DNA of 64,000 nucleotides from Cyanophora paradoxa (lineage: Eukaryota; Glaucocystophyceae; Cyanophorales; Cyanophoraceae), in assembly GCA_004431415.1 (NCBI GenBank), contig QPMI01000080.1, positions 1-64,000 on the forward strand, read 5' to 3'. This document shows, piece by piece, positions 8,270 to 21,604 of this stretch. The notes beneath the pieces are model-generated. The model made no database searches, was not told the origin of the DNA, and was given only the letters and a program-made list of their open reading frames with translations. Position 1 is the first letter of the stretch. Each line of letters begins with the position of its first letter. A program made the position numbers and the translations under genes.

Positions 8270-10378
8270 TATATAGGCCGCCTACTTAGTAGTACCGTAG
8301 TACGGCGCCTAGGCGCCGCGGCCGCGCCGCTATACTAGGAGCTAGCTACCGGTAGGCTAGCTAGCGGCGAGCCTAGCTAGCTATAGCGCTAGCGCGCGCC
8401 CGCCGCCGAGGCCGGCGCCCGGCGCCGCCGGCCCGCGCCGGGCCAGCGGGCCACGGCCGCGGGCCAGCGCCGGCGCGTGGCCCAGTGGCTGGCAGTGGCC
8501 ATGGGGGGCTTTGACGAGCAGGTCCGCCCCCGCCGGGCCGCGGGCCCGCCCCGGGCCCTCCCCAGAGCCCGTCGAAGCTTATATATAATTAAGCCTGAAC
8601 TTCGGAAGCGGACGCGGCTCCGGATCCCGTTCCTATATAGCTAGGCCTCGTCCTCGTCCTCCCGCCCCTCCTCCTCCCCCGCCTCCCCTAAACCCCCCCC
8701 CTTCCCCGGCCCCACCGGGTACCCCGGGCCCTCATGCCACCCCACCCCCTCTATGGGTGCCCCGGCCATGCCACCCCCCGCCCCCGGCCCCCGCGGGAGT
8801 TGGAGCGGCTCACCAGGCGGGGCCGCCGGGCGGAGGCGCGGCAGCTGCAGGCGCCGGCGCGGCTCGCCGGCGCCGGCGGGGCGCCAGAGGCCGGGCGCGG
8901 CGGGCGCGCGGCGTTTACACGGAGAAATTGGAAACTCAGAAGAGGAAGCAATATTAATCTCAATGTAGACTCTGAAATACTATTGAATAGGGCTCAAACT
9001 ATCGAAAAAATTGAAAAGCACTGCGGCACACGTGCACCATGGCCAGATGTAAATCTAGATATCCCCGATATAGCGCTATACAGTTAACACTCATCTATAT
9101 ATGGTCCCGCGCATGCGCAGTGGCGCCGGCTCGGCTGTTAATGTCGACGTCTTGGGGCGTGGCCATGGGTGAGATCGAGAGGGGGAAATTGAAGGGGCGG
9201 GGGGGTTACGGGGGGGCGGAGCGGGGGTACGATCATGGGGCGGGAATTCGAACCTTCGTTGTGTCGTCGATAGCCCCTCCTCTCTGGAATCATAATTTTT
9301 TTAATAAGCTGTGCATGTACCCCGGGCCGACGCCGGGCCAGGGGAGCCCGGGGTACCGGTCCCGGGGAGCCGGCGCGCGAGGGCGCTGCCATGGACGGCG
9401 GAGGAGAGGCTGGGGCAAGGAGGGGGGGGGGGGGGGGGGGGGGGAAACAACCCAGGGGGAGGCGCCGGCTTCTCGCTCAGCAGAACGTTCACGTGGCGCT
9501 GTTCGTGCAGAGCCTCGGAGCCCGGCCCCTAAGAGGCTGCAGCCGCGCGAGCGAGTCAGCCTGCGAGAACATCCGAGTCCGACTCGGCGAGGGGAGGAAG
9601 GGGCTTGCAATTGAAGGAGCAGCCTAAGAGCCCACTTGCTCATGCATATGGAGTGAAAATTGAAGCCGGGCCCGATCGCGATCGGGAATGCTTCCGCGCC
9701 AAGCAGGCGTTGTGCGCGGCGCCTGACCCAGTGACCTAGCCGGGGACGTCGACAAGGACCGGCGCCGCCGAGCGGCGCGGCCGCCAAACCGCAGGGCCGG
9801 ATCATATCACAGATCCTATGCGAGGCGCTTCTATAGCTGGGCTTGTGCACGCACTCCGAGGCTCTCCAAGCAGCGCGTTAACGTTGACCGGGCAGGCTGC
9901 AAGGTGGGAAGGCACGCAGTCATCGACCTGCCGTGGCCCGCCTGCTGAACGTTCGCCGCAGCTCGCTTGATTCTGTGCCTGCGCCGGCGGGCCGGCGTGC
10001 ACGTGCGTTTGCGGCTGAGCTCAATCTACTCAATCTGTGGCGGCCGAGCTCCGCCGAGCACTCCGGCAGTATATATATACGTAGCTCAATCTGCGCGTTG
10101 ACCGGGCTGGAGCTGAGGACTAGCTGTATGTTGAGCTGCCAGGATGAGCTATCTGTCCAGGCTTCGTTCAGCAGTTGCGAGTGTTGCGATTGTTGCGTTG
10201 CGGCGCCGGCGCAGTTGCGAGTCACTTGCGACGATTGCGGCGTCATGCGGCGACATGCGCGCCCGTCGGGGTACAGCCGACCCAGGCGGGGTATATTCAT
10301 AATCAACAGCCCGGCTTCTGCCGCGGTAAATAAACAGCAGCGAAACAGCCCGGGTCTTCCGGAAGACTAGAGAGAGAC
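8270..10378. other. Intergenic: border of the viral-like block and upstream region of the GPI protein
   Basis: From 8,280 to 8,560 the DNA is built of GC palindromes and CTAGCTAG/GGCGCC blocks. Pyrimidine tracts follow at 8,650-8,700, and a G-run of about 23 lies at 9,421-9,443. No gene is supported. By the rule that homopolymer C marks the coding strand elsewhere in this window, the G-run would point to an unseen minus-strand transcript around 9,300-9,500. The last 100 bp contain TATATATACG near 10,070 and the purine-rich start context of the next gene. Confidence 0.5.
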
Positions 10379-13336
10379 ATGGCGCGCGTCGCGTGCCTCG
10401 CGGCCCTTGTGATGGCGCTTTGCGCCGTCGCCTCGGCCGCCACCTTCACCATGATCAGCAACACCACGGCGGCTTACTCGGCCAAGACCCTTACCATCTC
10501 CAGCGGCGGGCTCAAGGACGGCCGCTTCCGCGGCGCCTGCTCTGGCGCGGGTAAGTCATTCGCGAATCTGCGCCGTCCTGGCCTCCGCTGCTTGCGCCAT
10601 AGCGACTAAGATAGCGACAATGACACGGCCGAGTGACCTAGAGGCCCCAGCGCCGTCGACTAGCGCCTCGCGTGCATCGTGGCCGATTCGATAAGCTTGT
10701 CCCGACTGGCGATTCCCGAGCCCCGACCTCGTCATCGCGCCGCATCAGGAAGAGATTCCAGACAGACCCTTTAGATCTGTTTAGAGCGTTCCGCCGCTGT
10801 GCGGCAGGTGCCTCCAAACACCTTTCTTGGTACCTCCTGGATTCGCGCGGCCACGGCGATTGCCAGCTCAAGACGATCGCAATCATGCCGTGTGTTTAGA
10901 GCTTCTTGTCGGTCTAAACCTTTTTCCGGCGTGATTTCTCGGGCTAGACGATCGCCCCTTCATCGCGCGCGCACCCACTCCGGAGCGCTTCTCGCATTTC
11001 TGATTCTCTCTTCATTCAGATTCCAACGGCAACTTCTTCATTGCGGGCGGCCAGACTGGCCCGTCCGGCGCTCGTAACGGCTCGACCAGCATCTACGGTA
11101 AACCGCTGCAGGTCTCAGGTTCCTTCGAATCTCGAATGACCCGAATGCAGTGTTCAAGAGCGAGGAGGTCGCGGCCGACGGCACCATGGGCACCGTCGTT
11201 GACACCGGGGCCTCCCTCCCCGGCAGCATTACCTTCGCCGCCAGCGCCGTCGCCGGCAACAAGCTCTTCTGCCTCGGCGGTCTCAGCAACCGTGAGTGTT
11301 TGATAGCGAGGGTTGTCTTCTTTCTCCCCTTCGTGATCTTTTCTCTCGCAGCGAACGGCAACAGCAACGCCGACATGTCGACCAGCCTGCACGTCATTTC
11401 CTTCTCCGTTAACCCCGTGCGTCGCTTCCTCCTCTCGTCTTTGCGAGTCTGCTCCAGAACTTCCTCTCTTGTGCACTAAACCGTCGTCTCCGAATACCAG
11501 TTCAAGGGCAAGGGCGCCACCGCGACCGTCAAGAGCATCGCCCTCACGGAGGCCACCGGCCTGTCCGCCGCCAAGCGAAGCCAGGGCGTCATGACGGTGC
11601 GAATGCTTGGCGTCCTTCTTAATTCCTCGTGCGCGCCCCTTCTAACCCGCGCCGCCGCAGATCATCCCCCAGGCTCAGACCTCTGACTACCTCCTGGCCG
11701 ACCTGTACGTCATCGGCGGCTCGACCGACACTGGTTTCGGCAAGCCGAGCCCCCAGTTCGCCAAGTGGAGCGTGAAGGTTTTCGCCAACGACTCCAAGGA
11801 CGCGGAGGTCGTCTTCTCGTCGCCGGCGCAGCCCATGGGCAACGGCACCGCGGGCCTGTTCAACTCCAACAACACCATGTTCGGCCCCGCCTTCTGGTCC
11901 GTCAAGAGCACGGGCAAGGTCTACCTCTACTCTGGCTCCAACTCGATCCTCGCCAACGGCACCTTCGGCGTGTACGACGTTGCCACCAACTCGTGGAGCT
12001 ACAAGACGTCCACGGCGTCGTCGCCCATCTTCGGCAACGGCGCGACCGTCGTCGACCCCACCGGCACCAACGTCGTCTACGTCCCCGGCGTCGGCCCCGC
12101 CGCCGGCGCCTTCCCCTCGATCTACGCCCTCAAGTGGGGCGCTGACGGCTCCCTCGGCTGGACCGCCGTGACCACCACCGGCGAGACCCGCGCTGACACC
12201 GTCGACCGCCGCGTCTTCTTCGTCGCCGGCTGGACTTCGGCCATCGACGGCAACATCATCATCTTCGGGTACCTATCTCCTCTTCCCCTGCGGCCCGTCC
12301 TTTGCCTGCCATCTGACGCTTGCGCAGTGGCGAGCGCCGCACGGACACGCAGAACTACAGGACCATCGTCACGGACGGGAGCGCGTACGCCCCGGCCCTC
12401 AAGGAGATCTGGCAGGCGACTGCCTTCGTCGAGGCGACCGAGCTCCCCTCGACCGCCACCGGCGGCAAGTTCTCCCTGGATACCAACACCGAGTACCTGA
12501 TCACCATCAACGGCGTCCCCACCAAGGTCAAGAAGCTCTACAGTAAGCGAGATTCACGCGGGACGCTCGTTCGCGCTCGACATCGAAGCCTGACCGCACC
12601 GCACCGGATCGCAGACGGCGGCTTCGTCGTGACCGTCTTCAAGGCGTACTCGCTCTGGCTCGTGGAGGACTTCCCTAAGTTTAAGGAGGACTTCAAGAAC
12701 GCGCTCGCTTCCCTCGGCGTCCAGGATCTCAACCAGTTCAACTTCGAGACTTTCGACGCCGTGCGCCCTTCCCAGCGCCTCGCAGACTCGCTTGCCGCCG
12801 CCGCTAACCGACCGACCGCCAGACCGGCCTGAGCAACCCGTTCGCGCGCCGCCACCGCCGCCGTGCCCACCAGACCGCCACCCAGATCGGCATCATCGTT
12901 CAGGTGCCTTCCTTTTCTCGTCGCTGCCTTCTTCTCTGGCTGAGCTGTGAGCTTTCTTTCTTTCAGATCCTCGGCGACCCCGCCACGACCTCCTGCGGCA
13001 GCTTCTCGTCGGCCATCACCGCCGCCTCCAACCGCGGTCCGCCCCCTCCTTTCCGTGTTCTTTTTTCCCCTTTCTTTCTTTCTCACATGTGCCGCAGACA
13101 CCGCCGCCTGCTCCGGCAAGGCCGCCGGCACCGCGATCACCGGCGCTGCGTACACCTGCCCCGGCCTCTCGGGCGTTACCGTCCAGCAGGCGATCAACAC
13201 GGCCAACTCCGCCTGCAAGGTCTCCCCCGTCTCCGTCCCGATCCCGGTCCTCTCCGGCGCGGTCTCGCCGGCCTCGCCCCTGGCCCTGGTCGCCTCGGCG
13301 ATCCTCGCCCTGGCCGCCCTCTTCCTGGCCCTGTAA
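10379..13336 (+). CDS. Secreted kelch-like, GPI-anchored cell-surface protein (11 exons, 636 aa)
   Basis: Exons: 10379-10550, 11020-11097, 11151-11291, 11352-11416, 11501-11596, 11661-12268, 12328-12542, 12615-12760, 12823-12903, 12967-13036, 13098-13336. All introns are GT-AG and every junction keeps frame. Residues 1-21 are a signal peptide (LAALVMALCAVASA). The body shows kelch-like turns with Gly pairs: FFIAGGQTG, LFCLGGLSN, LYVIGGSTDTG, VYLYSGSNS and IIIFGGERR, and several N-glycosylation sequons. The end is a hydrophobic tail preceded by small residues (SPASPLALVASAILALAALFLAL), typical of a GPI-attachment signal. A beta-propeller ectodomain on the plasma membrane or cell covering is the likely form; the ligand is unknown. 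AATAAATAA near 13,490 is a possible polyadenylation region. No catalytic motif of galactose oxidase is seen. Confidence 0.85.
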
Positions 13337-13545
13337 AACTTTACAAAGGGACCCGTCTCCCGTTCTCCCTTTCGGTTCGTTTCGCTTTCGCTTGCTTTCG
13401 ATCTAGTACGTGCACATTCAAGGGCGTGCGCCCGATGTAAAGCATCAGTACAGCCACAGTACATTGTCTGTATTGTTAGTTTGAATGGTAAATAAATAAC
13501 AGTCCACGCCCTCGAGGCCTCTTTCTTTAATTTGCGTCAGAGCCT

Positions 13546-16500
13546 CTAGGTAGGGGGTGGGGAGCCCGAGCCGCCGGGGGTAGAGCCCTCGTCGAGGGAA
13601 GTCCGAGAGGACGAGTACCCCCCAGCGCTGCCGCGGGGGGAGCCCGGGGCCGGCGCCGAGTCAGCGTAACCCGGCCCTCCCGCGGCCCCAGCCTCTCCCA
13701 GATGCTCCCAAAGCGGAAGGCGGCTTCCAGCAGCTGAGCCGAGGAGCTTCAGATTCGATCGCGGCCGAAAAAAGGGGAACGGCGTACCCGGGACACCTGC
13801 GCCTGGAGGGCACCCATCGTGCCCTGGAACACCTCGTCGGGGAGGGGTACAGGGATCGAGGAGCGGCGGCGGCGGCCGGTCTCCGACGAGGCGGAGGCGG
13901 CGGCGGCGGCCGAGGCGGCCGGCGGGCCGAGAAACGCCTCCGCCGCGACCCGAACCGCGGCCCCCGGCTCGGCCTCGGGGGGTACAGTCACTGGAGAGGG
14001 CGCGCTGCGCGCCGAGTCTTCGTCGGCGGCAGTGCACGCGGCCATCTTTGAATGAATCGCGTATCCCGCACCCGTGGGCGTGGGAGGAGGATGAAGAGGG
14101 GGAGGAGGAGGAGGGGTACGGGTCGAGGAGGGCGCCGGGTACGGCATCGCGGCGCCATCGGCCGAGGCGGCCCTCGAAGGCGTCCAGGGCCGCTTCCATC
14201 TGCCCGGGGCGGCTCAGCGGCTCTCGGGGGAGAAGAGGAGGGAGGGAGGGGGATCTAGAGGGGGGTAGCAGAACGTCAGGCGGAGCCTCGGCCGTAATCG
14301 GTCGTAAGCTTAGTTCTTATACGGAGCAGAGTTCGTACTACGGTATGCTAAGTCTTATAGATGAGGCGTTAGCTCGGCCGTAAGATTAGCGGCTCGGGGG
14401 TTAGAGCGAGGAGAAGGCCTCTGGGAGGAAGAGCTCATTGGGTCCGGCAGAGTTCTAAGTTCTTAGTTCTGGGGAAGAAGCAGAAGAAGAAGAAGATGGG
14501 AGCAGGGAGGCAGAGCGCACGGCCGCCCGGGCCGCCTCGCCGGCCCCCGCGCCCTCCCCCGCGAGAAGGGCCCCCAAGGACCCCTCCAGCTGCGCCGCGG
14601 GCTAAGAGAGAAAAAGGGGGGGGAGGGCGAGGGGGGGGGGTACGTGGGAGGAGAGGGCCGCCAGCTCGCCCACGAAGTGGCCGACGTCGATCGAGAGGCG
14701 GCGGGACTGTGCGGGGGAGGGGTACGATGCGAATCGAAAGGGCGTCGGGGGGCGGGCGGGCGGGCGGGCGGGCGGCGCGGGCGGGCGGCGCGAGCTTGGC
14801 GAACTAGCTCGAGCTCGAGATAAAGTCGCTGAACAAGCCTTGGCCTGAGCTTTTTCAGCTCGTCTCTTACCTCCATGCGGGAGACGATGGACTCCATCAG
14901 ATAGTGTAGGATGGCGTCCTGAAGGAGAAAGGAGGGGGGCGGTAAGGGGGGAAGGGCGCGGGGCGGCCGCGGGCCCGGGGGCGGGGCGGGGCGGAGGGCG
15001 CGGACCCGCTCGCAGAGGCGGCGGAAGGCGTTTGTGTGCGGGTCCGCGAAGCGACGGCGGCGCATGCGGGGCGGCGAGATCTGTGCCCCGGGCCGGGCTT
15101 GGGATGCCGAATTCGATCGAATTCGAGTTCGAATTCGATGCCGGCACCTGGCAGATCTCCTCGGGCCCGTTCGACTCCATTCCCCTTCAGAATCGAAAAG
15201 CGCGTAAGGCGGGCCGGCAGGCGCGCGGAGCCGCTGCGCTGCACCGCACCGCACCGGAGCGTGAAGGTGCCGACCGGGGTGAGGATGGGGGGCGCGCGCC
15301 GGCCCAGCGTCCCGCCCTCCTCCGCGATGCAGGCCCGGGGGGCGAGGATCTGTCCGCCCTGCGCGAGCGCCGCAATGCGGGCCACTCGGTTGACGGCCTG
15401 CCGGCGCTTAGCTTAGCTGGGCGCGGGCGCGGAGGCCTCGGGGAGGAGCGCGCGGGCCCGAGGCGGCGCACCGGGCCGACGTAGTCCATTCGCTTCGTCG
15501 TGGGGTCCCGCTGGGCGCGGGCGGGGCCCGTGTGAAGACCCATGCGCACCTGCAGAAGAGTCAGGCTTGCGAACGTGGCACGGATCCCGGAATCGAATTC
15601 CACGGCGCACGCGGAGACCGCGGAAGACGACGCCAGACTCCAGGATCGTCTCGCACTCCATTCCCACGAAGCGGGCGGCCTCCAGCTCGTCGGCCAAGCC
15701 GCCTTCCGTCGACGTCGCGGGCACGACGGCCGAGTCAGGAAGCTTCAGGATGTCCTCGGGCCAGTCGGCGCAAAGAAGGTCGGTCTGCACGCGCGCCCGG
15801 CCCCAAGAAGTCGAACCAGCCGCGATCGAAGCTTAAGCGCGGAGGAAACACAAACACAAGGACCCGCGCCTGAACGTCGCAGCAGAAGAGCGCGGCATCG
15901 ACGACGTCGTTGAACGCGAAAAGGAAAGAATCTCCCTCTGTCTTCACTGCGTAGCCCCGATGGCGATGGCTCTGCGGTGCTCCGCTCAAACGCGAAGAGG
16001 GTGGCCATGGCACGCATGCGATGAGGGGCACGCGCTCGCCTGCAGCCGCATGATCTTGTTGTGTATGCAAAGAGCATGTGCGAAGGCGTCGGGACACGCC
16101 TCCCACTGCTTGCTGCTGCCCTGAGTACGCGCGAAGTCCGTACGCGTCAGCTTGAGCGCTAGCTGGCGCTTGCGCGCGACCGAGGAGCAACGCGGCGCAC
16201 CTGGATGTCGGTGAGCACCAGCGAAACATCGCCTGGGGACGTGAATGACAGCGACAAGAATGAGAGCGTGAACAAGAGCGCGAGCGCGGAGACGGATCGT
16301 GCGACTGTGCGAGCATACGCGGCCCAAAGAGCTCCTGCTGGCTGCACCTGTCGGCGGATCGGCCTCGAGCTCGCACGACGTGGAGGCCTCCGCAAGCGAG
16401 AGGCTGAGCGCTGAGACCCGCTTGCGCAGCGCAGCCTCGCTAGCGTCGGGTGGTAGCGGGCACGATGTGCACCCGCGTGCATCGTCAAACATGCGCATTC

Positions 16501-16552
16501 GTGCCGTAAGCGTGCTCGAGCGAGCGAGGGGATAAAGAATTCGCGTACCCAA
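13546..16552 (-). CDS. Class III adenylate cyclase, at least 13 exons
   Basis: The catalytic core is well resolved on the minus strand: exons 16552-16348, 16232-16201, 16120-16032, 15969-15864, 15784-15611, 15549-15472, 15397-15255, 15184-15148, 15080-15006 and 14918-14871, all in frame. Order of motifs: PPTGDVSLVLTDIQGS (first metal Asp), HNKIMR, GYAVKTEGDSFLFAF (Lys and second metal Asp), CADWPEDILKL, RMGLHTGPARAQRDPTTKRM then DYVGP (adenine-binding Asp), VNRVARIAALAQGGQI (transition-state Asn and Arg), and GPEEICQ. The Lys/Asp pair favours ATP over GTP. Downstream are helical segments (DAILHYLMESIVSRME; RRLSIDVGHFVGELAALSS; an Ala-rich exon that could end the protein near 14,460) and further coding-like pieces down to a stop at 13546, so the 3' end is uncertain. 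The start at 16552 is the first in-frame ATG; 16498 is an alternative. The RBR gene starts 264 bp away in the opposite direction. No membrane segment is seen. Confidence 0.85.
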
Positions 16553-16816
16553 AATCGGTCAGGTACTGACAGGTAGCCGGAGGTCGCTGAGGTCGCCTGA
16601 AGTCGGCGATGGCCGCCGCTGGTGCAGGGCGCCTTATTGTTGAGGACGATCCACGGCCTCCGCGCGGTCCGTCTGCCAACTCAAACGCGCCTGCTTTTGA
16701 ACGCAGTCCGCGCCGCTCCAGTGTCGTCCACGATACAGTTTTACATCTCTATTAGCTTGTAGTGCTGCCTCTGACATAGCCGCGCTCGCCGCTGATCTGC
16801 GACCGCAGCTCCGGCT

Positions 16817-19800
16817 ATGCAGCCCCGAGCGAACGCGCACCCCAGCTTGCCAGCGGAGGTGATCGATCTGGTTGACGACGATGAGGACTTCTTGGAGCCA
16901 GTTGCCGACAAGCCACTCGCTGCGCCGGGCGGCGTGCTTGAGCGCCGAGCGGGCGACTTCGGCCAACCTCTCCCTTCAATCGCCGATCCACTGCAATTGA
17001 TAGACCTCGAGGACGACGATGAGGACTTCCAGCGCGCCGTTGCCAACTCATTGCGTGCGCCGCCCCATCTGAACGCTGCCGTACAAGATCTGACAATTCG
17101 GTGCCTGCACGTTCGCCTCGCAAACCTGAACGCGCCATTCTCCTGCGCAGAAGATCAGCCGCAGCAAGCGCATCGTTCTGAAGGAAAACGAGCCATCCGG
17201 GAGTCGCAGCTGATCGACCTTGACAGCATGAACCCGCTGCCCTCGTCGTCCAGCCGCCCCGCGCCCGCCGCCGCATCAGGGCGAAGGAGAGGTGTTCGCG
17301 CAGCGGTCTGCCCTATTCGCGGTCGTACCTCTGACGCGGCGTCAGTGTACGGAAACATCCTCGACCTGGAGGACGACGACGAGGAGAAGTCGCCGTCTCC
17401 GCCCGCGAGCGCCCTCTACGTTTCGCTAGACTCGTCCTCGACCTCGGCATCCAGCTCGTCTTCGACGTCTTCGTTCTCGTCCGTCTCTTCGCTCGTCGAT
17501 TTGGTGCGGCTTTTCACTCGGCCGCGTTGCCTTGGCCCGCCCGCATCGCGCGTAACACGCTCGAAGATCGTATCTAAACACGGGCACGGGCGCGTGCAAG
17601 TCGAGGCAGCCATAACGGTGCGCGATATCGACTTCGCCACTCGCGCGCGCGGCGCGGGAGAGCGCGCCGCGGCCGCAGCTGAGGCGGCCTCAGACGCTGC
17701 GGGAGGCGGGGATGGGCCTGGAGCAGCTGCAGGACGCGAACGGGATCGACACCGTTCTCGACGTCCTCGCCAACGAAGGCGAGTAGGATCACGCGCTCGC
17801 CTTCTTTCGAGAAGAGGCCCCGTCGAGACCCGCCCGCCCGTCCGCAGGGGCCGACGCCGAGGTGGAGTGCTCGCTGTGCGCGGACTCGGGCCCGGCGCGC
17901 AAGACGGTCGTCTGCACGGGCAGCGAAGCGCACCGGATCTGCGCCGACGTGAGCGCACGCGCGCGCGCCAAACCGCCTGCTCCGACCTCCGCTCACTCTG
18001 CCGCGCCGCTCCCTATCCGCCCGCGTCCGCAGTGCGCCAGTCACTACATTTCGGACTGCAAGAAGTTCGCGACGGGGGGGCCCGCCTGCCCCTCGCACGT
18101 CGCGGGATGCGACGGGTTCTACCCCGAAGGGGCCCTGAGGCTCGCACGCGGCCCCGCCCGCCGGCTCCGCCTCGCCCTCTTCTCCGCTGACGGCCTCTCT
18201 CTTTCTCTCTCAGGCGCCTGGCGACCCCGGAGGCCTTCGAGAAGATGCAGGAAACGATGCTCCAGCGGACCATCGTCGGCGAGGCGAGCACGCGCGCGCG
18301 CGCATCCGAACCGCTCCAGAGGGGCTGGCCGGCTTACCTGGAGTGCGCAGAACTACCTGGAGTGCCCCCGCTGCCACAACCCCTCGTTCCGCGACGAGGG
18401 CGCCGGGGCGCACTGGGCCCACCAGTGCCCCTACGACGTCAGCTTGCTTGCTGCCTGAAGGAACACGACGCGCCCGTGCCTAACTTGGGCGCCCGCCGCG
18501 CGCAGGGCTGCCGCACGACCTTCTGCGCGACCTGCCGCGAGCCGGTCGCCGGCGGGCAGCAGGCCCACGTCTGCCGCGCCGTGCGCCCCGCCCCCGCCTA
18601 CTTTTCTGAGGCCCCGCCTTCACGTTCTTTCTTTCTGTTCTGAGGCGCCCGCCCGCAGAACGTGCACCAGGTCCTCGTGGACGAGACGATGCCGGGCAAG
18701 TCGGACGAGGAAAAGGCGAGTCGGCCGTGCCGTGCCGTGCCGCCCTTCGGCTGATCGGAGTCCCCGTCCCGTCGGGCCCGCCCGCAGATCGTGGCGTTCA
18801 ACAAAGAGGTCATCGCGCTCGTGAAGGTGCTGTCCCCTCCTCCGCCCCCTCATCTTCTCCTCCTCACGGGCCTCCCTCCCTCCCTCCCTTCATTCAGGGG
18901 GCGGACGCGCTGGAGTGCCCGCGCTGCCGGAAGCTCGTCCTCAAGGACGAGGGCTGCAACGCCATCACCTGCGGTCCGCCCTCTCTCTCCCTCTCTCTCT
19001 CTTTCTCTCTCACACACCTGTCTGCAGCGTGCGGGTGCCACATCTGCTGGTACTGCGGCAAGGACACGGGCATCTCCCACGGCGCCCACGTGCGTGAGAG
19101 CGCGCGAGCGAGCGCGCGACGCGGCCCCCTCCAAACAGAACCGACCCGCCCGCGGCCCTCTCGCCCCCCCCCCCCCCCCCTCCCACGGCGCCCACGTGCG
19201 TGAGAGCGCGCGAGCGAGCGCGCGACGCGGCCCCCTCCAAACAGAACCGACCCGCCCGCGGCCCTCTCGCCCCCCCCCCCCCCCCCCCTCCCACGGCGCC
19301 CACGTGCGTGAGAGCGCGCGAGCGAGCGCGCGACGCGGCCCCCTCCAAACAGAACCGACCCGCCCGCGGCCCTCTCGCCCCCCCCCCCCCCCCCCCCCCC
19401 CGAGCTGAGCCCAACTGCCCGCGGCCCGCTGACCTCCCCCTCCGATTCCGGGCCCCCGCCCTGCCCGGCGCCCTCCCTAGACCTTCCTACTGCCTGCGGC
19501 ATTCTTTTCTGACCTCCTCCTCCTCCTCCCCCTCCTCCTCCTCCGCAGGAGTGCACCATGAAGCTGCCGCCGCAGTACGCCTCGGCGGCGAACGCCCGCC
19601 CCGGCACCGTCAACAACGCCCAGGTGCGGCTCTGAAGGCTCGAAGGGTTCTAGGTTCGAGGCTCGAGGGGTGAAAGGGCGGCCGGCGTGGACGCTGGCTG
19701 CGGCCGGCGCTCTCCACCGCCCTTCTCGTCTTCATAGACCTCCCTGCCGGCGGTGCCGGTGCCGCGCCGTGCCACACGGTCGCTCGCTCGGGGCCGGGGC

Positions 19801-21573
19801 CGGGGCCGGGCCCGGATCCTTCGGATGCATGTGCGAAGTCGACCGAGCTTCCCTCTATCCCTCTATTGGGAGGCTGTGGATGCGTAGGCTGCTGAGACGC
19901 AGCCGCGTTGAGGCTCTCTCTCGTCTGGCTCGGGGCCGAAGCCGAAACCGGGACGAGACGGCTTCCCTCCTCCTTCTTTCCCTCTTAGATACTGCTCTCC
20001 GTGCCTTCCGCCCCCCCTCCTACCCGGCGACTTCCCTTTCCTCTTCTTCTCCCGACACCCGTCCCCCCGCCCCTTCACCCCCCTCCTTCCCCCCCCCTCA
20101 CCCGCCCCGCGCGCAGTTCTTCTCGGCGATCGACCCGGCGGTCCTGCGCCGGCAGAAGCGCCTCGACGAGATCGTCTCGACGGTCAAGGGCCGCCGCGAG
20201 GAGGCGTGGCTCAAGAAGCTCCTCGCGCTGCCCACCTGGAAGGCCGACAAGGACCTGAAGCAGCTCATCTACGACCCGGAGGGCGCCGGGCACGACAAGC
20301 TCAACGAGAAGGCGTCGCGCCCGCGCGCGCCGGCGCCCGGCGTGATCGGCAACGCGGACGCTGCGCGACTGCCCCCGGGGGCCTTCCTCCCGCTCGCCGT
20401 GGACCTGCAGCGCCTGGACGAGCGGGTCCAGGCGGCCGCCGCGCAGGTGACCGGCCCACCGGGGGGGGGCCTCGATTGACTGTCCGAAGCCAATTTGATC
20501 CGCTCGCTCGCTCGCAGGTCGCCGCGCAGCTCGCGGAGCTGGACAGGCGGCTGCAGGAGATCGGGGAGGGGCAGGGGCAGGCCGCCGCGCGGCAGCGGGC
20601 GAAGCTCCAGCGGCAGCGGGAGCGGATCGCGCAGGTGCAGGCGATGCAGGCGGCCCACCGGCAGGCGCATCAGGCGGCGGCGGCGGGGCGACAGGCCGCC
20701 GTCGCCGCCGCCCTCGCCGGCGGGCAGGCCGCCGCCGCCGCGGCGATGGTGCGGCCCGGGCTGAGCTCGTGCCCCCCATTCTTCCCCTCACGCGCTCCTG
20801 CAGGCCGGCCTTATGGGCCGAAGGGCCGCCGCCGCCGCCGCCGCGGTCGCGGCGGCCGCCCCCGCTGCTCCGGCGAACCCCGAGGAGCAAGCGCGGGTCA
20901 GTCCGCCCTCCTGCCGCCCGCCCGCGCGGCGCTCGCCTGAATCCTACTCACGGCCCCGGCCCCGGCCCCTGCCCCCGCAGAGAATGGACGAGGCGCGGCG
21001 ACACGTGCGGGGCGCCTGGCGCAACGCGATGGAGGAGCAGCTTGCCGATCTGGTGCGTACTCTCTCTCTCTCTCTCTGGTGGCTGCCCGGCCGCTTGTTT
21101 GGGTTCGGACTTAGGCGGGCGGGCGATACAGGTCCGGGACGTGGAGCGGCAGCGCGCGGAGGAGGCGGCGCTGCGGGCGCAGGACGGGCGCGGGGCGGCC
21201 CGCCGCGCCAAGGAGCTCGCCCAGCAGCGGCAGGCCTCCGAGCGCCGCGTCGAGCAGCTCAGAGCACAGATCCGGCAGCTCTCCGCCCGCTTCGCCGCCG
21301 CCCCCGCCGGCGGAGCGGGCGGAGCGGGCGGGGGAGCAGCCGGCGCCGCGGCCGGCGGGGCGTTCCCCCTCCCTTCGGTCCCCCTTCCCGGGGGGCGTGC
21401 CTGGCGGCTTCGGCTTGCCCCCCCGGGGCCCCGCCCCGCTACGTCTTCGCCGCCGCCCCGCCGGCCCCGCCCGCCCCGGCTCCCGCTGCGGCCGCCGCCC
21501 CGCGGTCGTCCGGAGGCCAGCGCGGGCCCGGGCGCGGGAGGCGAGCCCTGCGGCGGCCCCTGCGGCCCCTGCC

Positions 21574-21604
<31 letters not shown>

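Noticed and set aside
8734-9614. Overlapping Pro/Arg/Gly-rich frames on both strands
   Set aside because: They follow GC composition, overlap each other in several frames, and have no splice structure or recognisable motif.
19010-19616. Long minus-strand Gly/Ala/Arg frames across the C-run repeats
   Set aside because: Antisense translation of intronic C-runs and of the triplicated repeat.
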